DNA of 64,000 nucleotides from the NCBI RefSeq assembly GCF_023343835.1, contig NC_064447.1, forward strand, positions 8,762,501 to 8,826,500. The letters are read 5' to 3'. Within the stretch, counting starts at the first letter, position 1. The number at the start of each line of letters is the position of its first letter. The stretch is from Lagopus muta (taxonomy: Eukaryota; Chordata; Aves; Galliformes; Phasianidae). The position numbers were made by a program, and so were the translations under genes. The notes below the pieces were generated by a model. The model saw only the letters and a program-made list of their open reading frames with translations, was not told the DNA's origin and ran no database searches. Positions 1-36,290 of this stretch are shown here, piece after piece.

Positions 1-294
1 GACAGCAGTTCCTTCCCGAATAAACAAAACGTTATTAGTAGTACTTGGTACACGACTTCTTCCTCACAAGTGCTCTCAGTGCCTCCACAAACACTGGAGC
101 TGAACAGCCCTCCTGCGGTGCAGTGAGGGCACTTCTCCACACTGAAGTAGGTGAAAGGATCTGTCAGCTGTGCCCTTCCACTCATGTAGTTGAATTCAGT
201 GAAGTATGGCTTGATTCAAGCCGAAGTAAAATAAGCTGAAGTCCAAACAGCCATATTCTTCAATATAACAGCGGTCTGAATGTTAAATGCTTAC

Positions 295-426
295 CCAGAG
301 CCCAACAGCCAGGACAAACACAAAGTACAGCACGAGGATAGTGATGTCTACGGCGCCAAGTGTCTTCTGGGGAAACACATCCCACTGGGGTGTCACCAAT
401 GATGGGGTACTGCTGGTGCTCTCCAT
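295..426 (-). CDS. SLC5A11: SLC5A11 (sodium/myo-inositol cotransporter 2), first coding exon, partial gene
   Basis: The exon encodes 44 residues from MESTSSTPS to VLAVGLW and stops at a GT donor (gtaagc) in phase 0. The segment DVFPQKTLGAVDITILVLYF followed by VFVLAVGLW closely matches the start of mammalian SLC5A11 (DAFPQKGLEPGDIAVLVLYF...GLW), covering the extracellular N-terminus and first membrane helix of this LeuT-fold transporter. The family couples Na+ entry to myo-inositol uptake at the plasma membrane in kidney, gut and brain. The exon begins upstream at a tttttcag acceptor at 466/467, leaving 40 nt of 5' UTR before the ATG. Later exons lie left of the window: translating the remaining 294 bases shows nothing like the next conserved segment. 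SLC5A10 or another SLC5 paralogue is less likely because their N-termini differ. Confidence 0.85.
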
Positions 427-466
427 GGCTCTCTGTGCAGGATGGGCGCTTCCTCTGGGCATAGAT

Positions 467-2177
467 CTGAAAAACATGGGCTGTGTGGTAGCAGCACTCT
501 GGCAGAAGGGGAAGATGCTGACTGCTCCTGAACATCCCCAGGGTGCCCTACTCTGCCCAGCCACAGATCTGCTCTCCATTACCCTGCTGAGCTGAGGAAA
601 TGTCCCCTGGGCCCACAGCACCACCAGGACACCGAGTGCCCACTCCTCCTTCTGCTCCTTATGCCTGGTCCCTTGGCTACTGCTGCACTTGTAAGGTGAC
701 ACTTATAAGCTCCCACCTCAAAATGCTGGAAAAGGTGGGGCAGGGAAAGGCAGTGTCACCTGCTGCTGGGGAGAGGAGCAGCCCAACAGGTTCTTCCCCC
801 GAGCCCTGAGCCCAGCACAGCACAGAGACATCTGCCTGTGCCTTGTGCATGGCTTTCACAATGCTCTCTGGCCTCACCCATTTGTTGATACAAGAAAATG
901 CAGCTTTGACTCTCACCTTCCCTGGTGCCTAAAGAGCTGTCTGAAGTGCAAGCAGCTGCTCCTGGGTATTGCTGGCATGGCCAGGTACATAAAGCCCAGG
1001 TATGTGAAGACATAAAGCAGAGTGGGAATGGATACACAAAAGCACATTCACCATCCCTACACATCGAGGCAATGTTGCAAATGCACTGGTGATGAAAATG
1101 CAACAATTTCACTGGGCAGCACTGAAAAGTGTCCTGTGTCCCTGCTGAGATCAGCCCCAGCCCAGGTTGGGGTTGCATTTATGGGAATGTTGGGCAGTGG
1201 GTGGTTTTCAGGCACAGTCCCATGCCCTGCCATACACAGCAGGTGGGTTGTGCCCTGCGGTAGACACAACCTGGAACTGCAGTGCCAAAGCCCATTCAGA
1301 ACCACACTCTAAAGGTGAGTGCTGAGAGCACAACCTATGGGGCTGCAGAGCCTTTCCTGTGCCTTACAACATGCCCAGGTCCCTCCGCATCTTCTAGGAG
1401 GGCTGGTGTTGCACCTCCCTAAGGAGAGACGTCTGGGCCGGCACTGAGGCTGAGCTGGCACACTTGACTTGGAGAAGATAAATGCTCGTTGGTGTGCCAG
1501 CCTCAGGGAGCTGCTAACCCCTCTGCCACCTCCCGCTTTCTCTTTTGAGCTCTCATTCTGCCATTTCTTACCAGCCCGAAGCACCTCCCACATCAGGTGC
1601 TGTGCACTTGCAGCACAGTCTGCACTGAGCTACCTGAGTTCGGTGCCATGCAGGGCTTGGCTTTATGTTTTCCCTCTGCAATGTGAGCACCAGCAGCTGT
1701 TTCCTGTGTTGCCAACGAGGGAACGCAGAGATGCGCTGGGGGTGTCCCACACCGGGCTGTGTCTGTGGGCGCCACACAGAGCACAGGGACGAATGCAGTG
1801 AGCTCAGCTGCTCCGGCTTCAAATCCTCACTCTGCCACAGTGGAAATTTTGCCCGTTTTGTGCATTCAGGTCACAGCGCGGTCCCCCTCGGTTCCTGGCA
1901 CAGGCGGCAGCGCTTTCCTCGCCAGAGATTGTGAGCAAGGAACATCCGTGGCATTGAAATGCGGCCGCTGAAGCCGGCCTTTATCAATGGTCCGGGGAGA
2001 CGCGGCCACGTGGGTGCCGAGGCACCGCCGGCGCTGTATCTCTCAATGCCGCTCCGAGGGGATTTTTTAAGGCTTTCCCAGCTCTGTATTCCTCCTACAG
2101 TGACCGCCGCCCCCGAGGGTTGTCCGCCCCGCAGCCGCCCGCAGCCCAGTGCCCGACCGCGAGGTAGAAGCCGGAGG
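467..2177 (-). other. SLC5A11 intron 1 (between non-coding exon and first coding exon)
   Basis: Unique-looking sequence with no convincing exon, repeat or RNA gene on either strand. The short open frames here have no recognisable protein similarity or splice structure. If the promoter assignment at 2.2-2.35 kb is wrong, this is simply upstream DNA. Confidence 0.4.
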
Positions 2178-2350
2178 ACTTACTGCGCTCAGCTGGGTCT
2201 CATTCTGCTCCCTCGCGCTAGGCACCACCGAGCCTCTGCCAACTGACGGGCAGCTTAAATATTGCCAGAGAATGGGGATTTGCCAGCGGAGCTGTTAACA
2301 GTGTCACAAGGAACGAGGAGGAATATTTATAGTCAAAGTTAAACTAATTG
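2178..2350 (-). promoter_or_regulatory. SLC5A11: Probable SLC5A11 promoter and non-coding first exon
   Basis: On the minus strand a TATA-like ctataaata lies at 2324-2332. About 110 bp downstream is a good donor (gca|gtaagt, exon end at 2184) that could splice to the acceptor at 466. Just upstream of the TATA, at 2331-2350, is tcaaagttaaactaattg, resembling HNF4/HNF1-type sites seen at kidney and gut transporter promoters. The block 1940-2250 is CpG-rich. Placement is inferred from these signals; no coding content constrains it. Confidence 0.35.
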
Positions 2351-3324
2351 CCCGAAGTTACTCGTTCGGTCTCCCGAGGCTGTGGTGAGAAGTAGTTATT
2401 TTCACCGTCAGCGCTCATAGGTCAAACTCCAAAGAGTGCCATCCTCTTAAGCAATCTGCGCAGCTCATGAAGGGACAAGTAACAATGAAAGTCAGCGCCG
2501 ATGTCCTCGCAGGCTGACACCACAAGACACAGGAGGGAGCTGACAGCCCTGCGTCTGAACGCGTGCCTGAGCCTCACAAAGGGCAGGATTCAGCCGTGAG
2601 CTGGGGTCCGTCTGCGAGCCTGTAGGTGAACCCCAGGACTGAGTTCCTTTGTGAGATCAGGGTGGATAAGCATTCGCAGTCAAATAAAATGCGCTGAATG
2701 GTGCTGAAGGGACCTTCCAAAAGGAGAGGCTGCGGCAAGAAGTGGGGTGCAGCTCACACCCAGGCATGGGTGCAGCTGACGGCCAGGCAGAACTGCCATC
2801 GCTGGCTGCCCTTGAGCAGAGCCTGCGGGTCATGTCATGCCACAGCTCTCTGTGCTGCCTTTCGGGAAACCTCACCTCTCTTAAAACCTCTGCTGTTAGA
2901 ATGAGAATTACAACTTTCACCTTTCCTTTTCTAGACAGACAGTGGAGGAAAGTTAAATATGTAGTGATGAAAAGGAGCACCCCAAAGCAAGCCAGAAGGA
3001 AAGTAGGAAAACCTGTTTTTTAGATCAGATCACACTGATGGATGTAACCAATCTTGTGGCTGGAGGTGCTTTTGTTTGATCTGCTAGAATGTGGAAATGC
3101 CAGGATTTCCTAAATTGTGTTAGAACAACACAGAACCTTGGGAGCCGTGAGCCGAGCACCTGGGTGCCCTGTGCTACCTCCAAGCTGTGATACTTTCTGA
3201 CTTCCAGCCCTTCCCCTCCGTAGCTGAAACTTCAGTTTGTCCTTTTGGCAGCTCTCAGGGTCCAGGAAAAAAAGCACAGCTTAGGGCACTTCTAACAATG
3301 CACAGAGGAGACTCGTTCAGACAT

Positions 3325-3425
3325 GTTCCAGCGTGGCTTGGAAACGTCACAGAGTCGGAAGGGACCTCTGGAGATCATCTGGTCATCCTGGTGGTAGTTC
3401 ATCCCAGCCAGTCTTCCAGCTGGAG
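3325..3425 (-). repeat. CR1 LINE 3'-end fragment
   Basis: The segment cagagtcggaagggacctct followed by ggagatcatctggtc is the reverse complement of the conserved CR1 3' UTR (sense: tccagaggtcccttccgact). Only the last part of the element remains, as is usual for 5'-truncated avian CR1 copies. Divergence suggests an old insertion. A (TTTTA)n tract follows about 40 bp beyond it. Confidence 0.75.
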
Positions 3426-3465
3426 CTGTGGCCAGGACTTCACCATGGCTTTGCTGAAGCAACTC

Positions 3466-3536
3466 TTTTTATTTTATTTTATTTTATTTTATTTTATTTT
3501 ATTTTATTTTATTTTATTTTATTTTATTTTATTTTT
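3466..3536. repeat. (TTTTA)n microsatellite, about 13 units
   Basis: Uninterrupted ATTTT units after a short T run. An open frame reads through it (repeated FYFIL), but that is a repeat artefact, not a protein. Confidence 0.95.
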
Positions 3537-4429
3537 AATATCCTCCCCATTTCTTGCAGGAAAGAGTGTAACCCCCTGGGCATTCCCGCATGTGAAGTGC
3601 AGCCTGGGGTCACCTCAGGGCTGCCTGGTAGCTGGATCCTTTCCTAGGACACACTCCCCAAGAAGGTGACCCACGGCCAAGGTTGTGGTGCTGAGGATGG
3701 GCTGGGCAGGGCTGGGAGTTCCCACCTGCTGCATGGGGCTGGGAAAGGATTGCTTAACACATGGAGTTATCAGAGTGAAACCAAAGAGCACATGGCAAGT
3801 GTTGCTGAGGCTCAGACTCAACGTCTGCCTATGGGACACGATCTGTAGCGGTTTGCAGGGGCAGCTAAAGGAACACCAGGCTGTTGGCATGGCGTGTGTA
3901 TGTGCCCAGGATTGACTTCTGCCCACAGGTTGGTGCCAGCTCTGTGCAGAGCCCCCAGGGAGCAGCTGCCATGGAGCAGGCCGCTGTAAACAAGCTAAAC
4001 TGCAACTAGGAGATCTGATAGCAGACCAGCCCCTATCTCTGCTGGTGGCATAAAGAGAGATAAATTGCCCCAAGGACATTGCCTCAGCTGCAGCCAGGAA
4101 TTCCTTTTCAGAGGGGAACAATTCACTGGCTCTCACACACACAGCTGTTTTCTTCTGAAGGCTGCAGAAAAAAATCCCTACTATTTTAAGAATTTGCTGC
4201 TGATATTCATCGTACTGGCTTGAATTCTGCTCACAAATAACTCTTTTCTACATGGCTGCAGTAACTTTCCCCATACCAGCAGGGTCAGATGATGCACCTC
4301 CCCAGTGCAGGTCAAGGGACTGATAGCGAGGTGTGCAGCCACACAAGTGCCAAATGCAGAATTCCTCTCACCTCCATCTGCAGCTGTTGTACAAAGCAGT
4401 TTTCAACAGAGCAGAGATGTACATGCAGC

Positions 4430-6186
4430 CAGGAGGCAGAAGGCAGCAGCTTTATTTTGGGAACAGCACATAGGCATCAGGTAGATACTGAACCATGAAT
4501 ACACACAGTCCCATTATCAAATGATAGAACCGTATCTCAGAAGTTCTGGGTTTTGAAATTTGAAAATATTCACATAAAAACACCAAGGAGGCCGGGGCTC
4601 TAGCTATCCTGGAAAGTTACAACACGTAGCAAAATCTATTTACAGCACTTTCACATTTTTAATGATGGTTGCATAATAACCTCCAGCGGTTTGAATTTTT
4701 AATACATTTTTACAAAAAAAAAACAAAACCAAAAACCAAAACCTGAATGCAGTGAGAACATCCAAACCATGAAGTGCAGATGGGTGCGCATTGCACTGCA
4801 CCATCACTGGGGGACAGAAGAGCTCTGACAGCACGAGGCTGGGAACCGCCTGGCACTTACAGCTGTATAAACCAAAAACACGTGGGGAGAAGGGTTAAAA
4901 AAAAGTATTGAAAACAGAAGATTTGAGGGTTATAAGGTCTCCCATAAATAATGCACAGGTTGGTAACAGTGTGTTTCAGCACAGTAAGAGCTCTCACTCT
5001 GGCATCGGCATGGGGGGGTCACCTAGGCGTCAGCGAGTGGGGGGCTCAGGTGGGTGGGATGCACACAGCAGTGGCTGCGCTGTGCACCGAGCAGAGCCTC
5101 GCTGTGTAACGCACTGCGGTGTTGTGCCGCAAAGCTGGCGGGCGCTGCGTGGTCTGGAGGCACGTGCACGGACTGCAGGGTGCTGCTAGCCCTTTGTCCA
5201 GGGACATCTGGCGGGGAATTGCCTTGATTACAGCAAACAGCCGCTGCTGCAGGATGGGTGTGCATCAGGCCCCTGAGACAGCCTGCACGGACTGCTCAAG
5301 TCATTGTACATCCCCAAGCCCTGGGAGCGGGTTCCAGAAGGCACGGGGTGCTTCTGGCTGCTCTCTGCTGCTCTCAGGGCAGTACCAGGGCATCAGAGGG
5401 CTCCCGTTCATTTTTAAGCTACCAAAGATTTTGTGCTTTCCAAGGAGGCGCCAAAATGCTCAGGGATCCCTGGCTCCTGGTGAGTTCGGATAAGTCTAGT
5501 GCTGATGATGTCAGATTACTGGGAAGATTTCTGTCAGTCACTGACAAACTCTTATGCAAAGCTGATGGCCAGGAAGGGCTGTGGGGCTTTTCTTGCTCCC
5601 CTGAGCAGCTGGGCAAAACCAGCCTGGATCTTCATTTAGGACTACATATTGTGTCACTGGGGTTCTGCAAGGTCTCATTTCTTCCCATCGCCACAGCATT
5701 GCTGCACAGTGTACCCCATCCCTGGTGCTTCCAGCTTGGGCACCTGGCACCAGGGCTCTGCACCTGCAAGGGGAACACTGGGGACACACCCTGCATGAGA
5801 GGCTGGGACATTGCACAACCACACAGAACGTGGTTGTGGGGATGAGTGACAGGGCTCCAGTGAGCCCTGGTGCCAGCAGTGTGTGCCATGGGAACACAGG
5901 GCAGCGGGGTTTCACCCAGATGTGTCTGCAATCCTTGATTCTGTGATACACTAGAAATGAATGACGCTAAGAAGGATGCCATCAAACCAGCACAGGGTTT
6001 CCCTTTGTGCACCAGTGTCTCAGCCTCGTCTCCATCTGCAGCCATCCACACGTGTGCTCAGCATCCAGGCTGCCCCGGCCCCTGCGGTTCTGCTCGATGG
6101 TGGCAGGTGGCAGCAGCCTATTTACAACCAAACTCAATGGGAGCAAATTGCACTTCATTGGCAACGAATCCTTGCGCCTCATGTTG
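4430..6186 (-). other. GRID2IP: GRID2IP 3' UTR (inferred extent)
   Basis: The stop codon is at 6187-6189. The nearest canonical AATAAA on the minus strand reads from 4456 to 4451 (tttatt on the plus strand), and I found no other between. That gives a roughly 1.7-kb 3' UTR. The extent is inferred; no coding exon was recognised inside it. Confidence 0.5.
4451..4456 (-). terminator. Poly(A) signal AATAAA for GRID2IP
   Basis: This is the only canonical hexamer seen on the minus strand downstream of the delphilin stop codon before the intergenic region. Cleavage would fall near 4430-4440. Confidence 0.5.
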
Positions 6187-31857
<25,671 letters not shown>

Positions 31858-31865
31858 GGCTGCAA

Positions 31866-34800
31866 CTGCAAGACACAAAGGGAGGCAGTGGTGTGGGAGC
31901 GTTCTGTTCAGAGTGGTGCTTTCTGCTGGAGATGCCGCATTGGGTGTGCCATGACACTGCACCCTGGGGCACAAAAATGCTTCAGGAGAGGAAATTTTCT
32001 TTTGTATTTCCCCCAAAATGGTTCTTATTCTCCCATGGTTAGCAGTGAGGATGTGGCATGCACCCAGCCCAGCCCAGGGAGTGGAGCAGGGCACCTGCTG
32101 TGTGTCCATAGAGGTCATTACTTCATTCACACTGTGCTGGTGAACTGACATTCAGTGGCTCTTTTCAATATTCAGTGCTGCAAACCCTATTTCCAGCAGC
32201 ATCTGCCAGACCCTCTCAGCCCCCTGAAGCATCTCTTCCTGCCCAGAAAGTGAAGGCCAATGTGTCCCTGTGCTAACCTGGCTACAGCACCCTGAAACAC
32301 AAATGATGATTTCCAAATTCTGATTTTGTAGTTAGTTTCAGTATTAGGATCCACTTGGTGAATGCAGTGGGGAAGAGAGCTCAGCGTGCAGCAGCCCCAA
32401 ACCTCTGCAGAACGTTCTGCCCCAGATGGGATCAGCACAGCCAGTGTCTTCCCAGGCCCCTCAGGTTCTGCTGCAGTGCACACGCATTTGCTGTCTGCTG
32501 ACACTCACTCAATTAATTTGCATGCGGAGCTTCACTTCATTTGGTCTCAGCCGCCTGAAGATGCTTTTTATTCCCATGCTTATTCCATCCATGTTACTTA
32601 ACTCACATTAAGCGTTTACAAAAATGAAACAGACTATTTTATCTGGGCAAATTATCTTAGGGGAACTCTGAAGACTGAATCACTCTGAAGCGTCATTGGG
32701 AATGCATTCTGAGTTTCTTGCTCTGCAGATTGGAAGGACACAGCAGGTGCCATCCTCATCAGGAAGTGCTAAAAAGGACTAAATGCTCTGTGGAAACCAG
32801 CACTAAAGATAATAACCATGCCCTCCTCCACACAGTGCTGACTACATTACAGCGGGGCTGATGGCCATGGTCACATCATCCTTCCACCTCCATATCCTAC
32901 TGCTACAGCACTTACAGAATTCCTCTCCAGTCAGCCCGACAGGGCAGGTCTGTCCCACCACGAGGTCCTGGTGTTCCTGGCTGTCCTCCATCACCTGTGC
33001 TGCTGTGACATGGCCAAGCGAGGTCCTTGCCGGCTGCTCCGTGTCCCCATATACTCACGGCACAGCTGAGCCCTCCCAGGTGCTCCAGGTCGAGGCCGGG
33101 CACCCAGCAATGCTTTCTTTGCCCTTATTTCCCTCTGCCCTAATTGCCTTTATTGCTATCACAGGGAGAACTACGGATGGACCAATAGCTGCGCCAGCCC
33201 TGGCTGAGCCTTGCACTGACCTCAGCCTACAGCTCGAGGAGATTAGGGCCTGAAGGGAGGTACAATGGATTAGATCCCATGGAGGGAAATCCGTTACCCA
33301 CATGGCTAAATCCGAAGATGGGCTGTGCCGAGCAGTGGGATGCATCACTCTGAGCCCCTGGGGCTGGGATTTCGGTAGGAGCACAGAGGCTGCAGAGGTG
33401 TCCACCCCACGACACACACCATGCTGCAGAACTGGGTCCACGCTGGCTGTGGGTGCTGCTCAGTGCGCTGCCTCCACCAGGCTGCCAGAAGCAGGGCAGA
33501 ACTCCTCACAATGGGGCACATCCTGAGCGCAGACCCCATGCTGCCTCCAGCTCCCCCATAAGCTGCTATTTCTGATTTTCTCCTTTGCTTCCTCAGCACT
33601 TAGGGATCCCAGGGCTTAGCATGCTAAGAGGTTTTAGGGTATTATATGTTCTGCTGCAGCACCAGAAGGAGCAGGAGGCTGCAGAGGGACAACACACACC
33701 CATATAGTGCAGAGAGCCATCCTGACTTCCTGGTGAGTGACATGGAGCAGTTTCCCAGAAACCTGGGCTACCTGGGGTTGCAAAAACCCTTAAGAAAAGG
33801 AGCTGCAGAGCTCCCATGGCTGCACACTGTACTTTGATCATCACTGCTGGTGTGCTGGGTGCTTGCGTGCTGCTACCTCAGTGCACTCCTGCAAAGTGTC
33901 GGGGGTCTGAGCTGCTGACCGACCAATTGGCACAACTGTAAGAGATGTTCTTTCTTAATCCTTGCAAGAAATTAGTTGTGAGCTTCCAATCTAAATGTAC
34001 AGATAGCAAGTGGTTCCTTGAAGATCTCCCAGACTTGGATCAGAAAAGGCTTTTAATTGATTTTCACAGTGTTCAGGCTGAGTGAGCTCTGTGCTGAGGC
34101 GCACCCTACGGTTGAATCCTCTGCTGCTGTTTTTCTCCCAGCACAGCCCAGGAGGCCTGGGAGCAGAGCAGGATGCAGCTCTGCTGTGCACAGACACGGC
34201 ACAGCCCCGAGTGTCCCACAAGCGTAGCATTGCACCAAATACATATGGTTCCTTCCAACATCCCAAACCTACAGCTGTACCCAGAGCTGTGCAGAATGTG
34301 TGCTATGATCAGGAGGACAAAAACAGCTCGACGATGACCCAGGGGTGCAGTGTGGGGCTGCAGATTGCTGCTCCAGGCTGCACTCAGACCCCAGCTCGGT
34401 GTGCTGCTGTAAAGGAGCTTATCAGGGAAAACAAGATCCAAACTGTGAAATGCCCCTCACACCCCACAGCCCCTTCTGCCCAGCGCATTTCTCATCTCCC
34501 AGCACCCTGCAGCCCTTACCTGCGTGCCCAGAGGATCAGCTGGCAAAACCATCACAGCGCCGCGGAGCTTTGGATCAGTTACCTGGCAGCAGCACCTGGC
34601 TGAGTTCCTGTGGCAAACTATCGCAGCACAGTAACCCAATCGCTGCGTGCTGGCAGCAGGGCGGCATGGCCAGGCCGGGGTGGTTTCAGCTAACAGCCAT
34701 GGGCAGCAGCCAGCACTGGGCTCCCATCCGCTCCCATCCAGCGCCAGGACCTGATTTTAGGGCTGGTTCTTGAGGAAGCTCCTTGTTGCTTTGAAGAAGA

Positions 34801-35800
34801 AGGCCGCAACATGTTTTATAACATGTTTTTAGAAATAGCTGATTTGAAGGAGTATATATACCATATATTTTAGTAGTGTCCTTTTAGAAACACAGCTGCT
34901 GAATTGTTGCACTATGTAATTAATTCTTGCTTGCAAAACTGTAATAGCTTATAGCTGTTTCTAATAGTTATGGATGTAGCATTATTGACTAGAAAGTAAG
35001 GCTATTCTGTTTTAACAAGAAACCTTCAGCAAAAGAAACACAGTGATGAGATGATGTGAGTAGGCTTATCAAACATCAAAAGAAGCCCTCTACACAAGGC
35101 TGAAATGTTTCATTGTGGAAGCAGGTTGGGATGCAACAGGCAGACATCAAGATACTCCCCTCTAGCCTCCTTATATTCCAACACCCCAGTATATATCATT
35201 AAAACACAGGTTGCCAAACTTATTTCTACCCAAGGACGAGCAGATGTCTGGAAATAATAGCCAAGTACTAAGTGAGAAAATGTTATGATTTTGGTACCTA
35301 TGAATTACTTATAATTGGCATCCTCCTACCAAGCATGCATCGATGAAGAAAGTCCATATAGAGGGTAAGTGAGGAAGACCACTGGATGAAGGAACAGTTG
35401 GTTGGACTGTCTTGATGCTAGAAGGATGCCAGGCAGTGGAAGAGACTGTGGAATAGAAGAGTGAAAACCTCATAAACCACTACCTGAGATGGGTGTGTAT
35501 ACGTTAATTATTTCATGTGTAATTGATGAGCATGTACCATATAACGGAGGAATTTGAAGTGCTTATGGTGGAAATACCCCCAGTGCTTCCCAGCGCTGTA
35601 ATAAGGAACGCCTGGCTGAACGAAAACAAAACTCTGCTGTTAAGTTTCTTCAATTCATTGTTAAACAGCACCGTAACACTTGGAGCTCCCGTTAGAAACC
35701 AGGAAACCAAACACCCCACAAGCAGCAAACACGAGGGCTTTTCAGCAACCTCACAAAGCTGCACCCGAGCGGGGCCACGCAGGACCGCGAGAACCGCACA
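31866..35800. other. Region between GRID2IP and ZDHHC4 (divergent promoters)
   Basis: It should hold the non-coding first exon and promoter of long-form GRID2IP, which I could not place. From 34.8 to 35.5 kb the base composition becomes strongly AT-rich and unlike its flanks. I found no protein-coding gene here. Confidence 0.45.
34795..35520. repeat. AT-rich block, possibly an old interspersed element of unknown family
   Basis: An abrupt switch to AT-rich sequence after GC-rich DNA. It contains a near-duplicated aacatgtttta motif at 34809-34830 and TATA-like stretches. No frame is conserved and no family is identified. It could be a decayed transposable element or LTR-type fossil, or simply an AT-rich unique segment. 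Confidence 0.25.
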
Positions 35801-35839
35801 GCGCTCTGACACGAGAGCTTTCGCTTTTATTTTCGCCTG

Positions 35840-36290
35840 CTTTTGTCCTCGGTTCGCTCTGCGGACACAGGACGAGGGCCGGGCACGAGCTCAGCGCCGC
35901 GCAGCGCCTGCGGGCCTCTCCCCGCCGAAGCCGTCCCGGCACTGCGGGCGCAGCCGCCGCTTCCGGGTGCCGTGCCGTGCCGTGCCGTGCCGTGCCGTGC
36001 CTCCGTCTCGATTCGCAGTTCCGGGGCGGCCGAGGATCTCGGCGCTCTCCGGGTCCGGCGCGGCCCTCCCTGCAGCCTCAGCCCCGGCCCTCGGAGCCGC
36101 GCATGGACTTTCTGCCGCTCCTGCTGCTCTACCTGTGCCTCGTGCTCGCCGTCGCCGTGCTGTACTGCAGCCACGCGGGGAGTGGGGGCGGCCGCCTGGG
36201 CAGGGCAGCCCGCAGCGCCGGCCAGGTAAGGGCTGAGCACGGCGGGGGGCTCCGAAGCGGGGCCGCGGGGCGGGGCTGGGGGAACAGCTT
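35840..36290 (+). promoter_or_regulatory. ZDHHC4: CpG island promoter of ZDHHC4 with (GTGCC)7
   Basis: The GC- and CpG-rich block ends just after the first coding exon. It contains seven exact tandem GTGCC units at 35967-36001, about 100 bp before the ATG, in the likely 5' UTR or core promoter. There is no TATA, which suits a housekeeping enzyme. Confidence 0.6.
35967..36001. repeat. (GTGCC)7 tandem repeat
   Basis: Seven perfect pentamers of pure G/C/T composition with one CpG junction per unit. Confidence 0.95.

Larger units (their letters stand above)
2351..4429. other. SLC5A11-GRID2IP intergenic region
   Basis: SLC5A11 starts leftward and GRID2IP ends here on the same strand, so this is a promoter-to-3'-end spacer. 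Apart from a CR1 tail and a pentanucleotide microsatellite I see no gene. Confidence 0.6.

Noticed and set aside
3187-3669. Open frame of 160 codons with repeated FYFIL
   Set aside because: Produced by the (TTTTA)n microsatellite; no splice or coding signals.
5920-5952. ccttgattctgtgata as a possible CR1 tail in the GRID2IP 3' UTR
   Set aside because: Only about 15 bp resemble CR1, and the flanks do not extend the match.
35320-35520. Possible decayed transposable-element coding remnant (Trp/Arg-rich translation) near 35.4 kb
   Set aside because: The resemblance is vague and stops are frequent; no family can be named.
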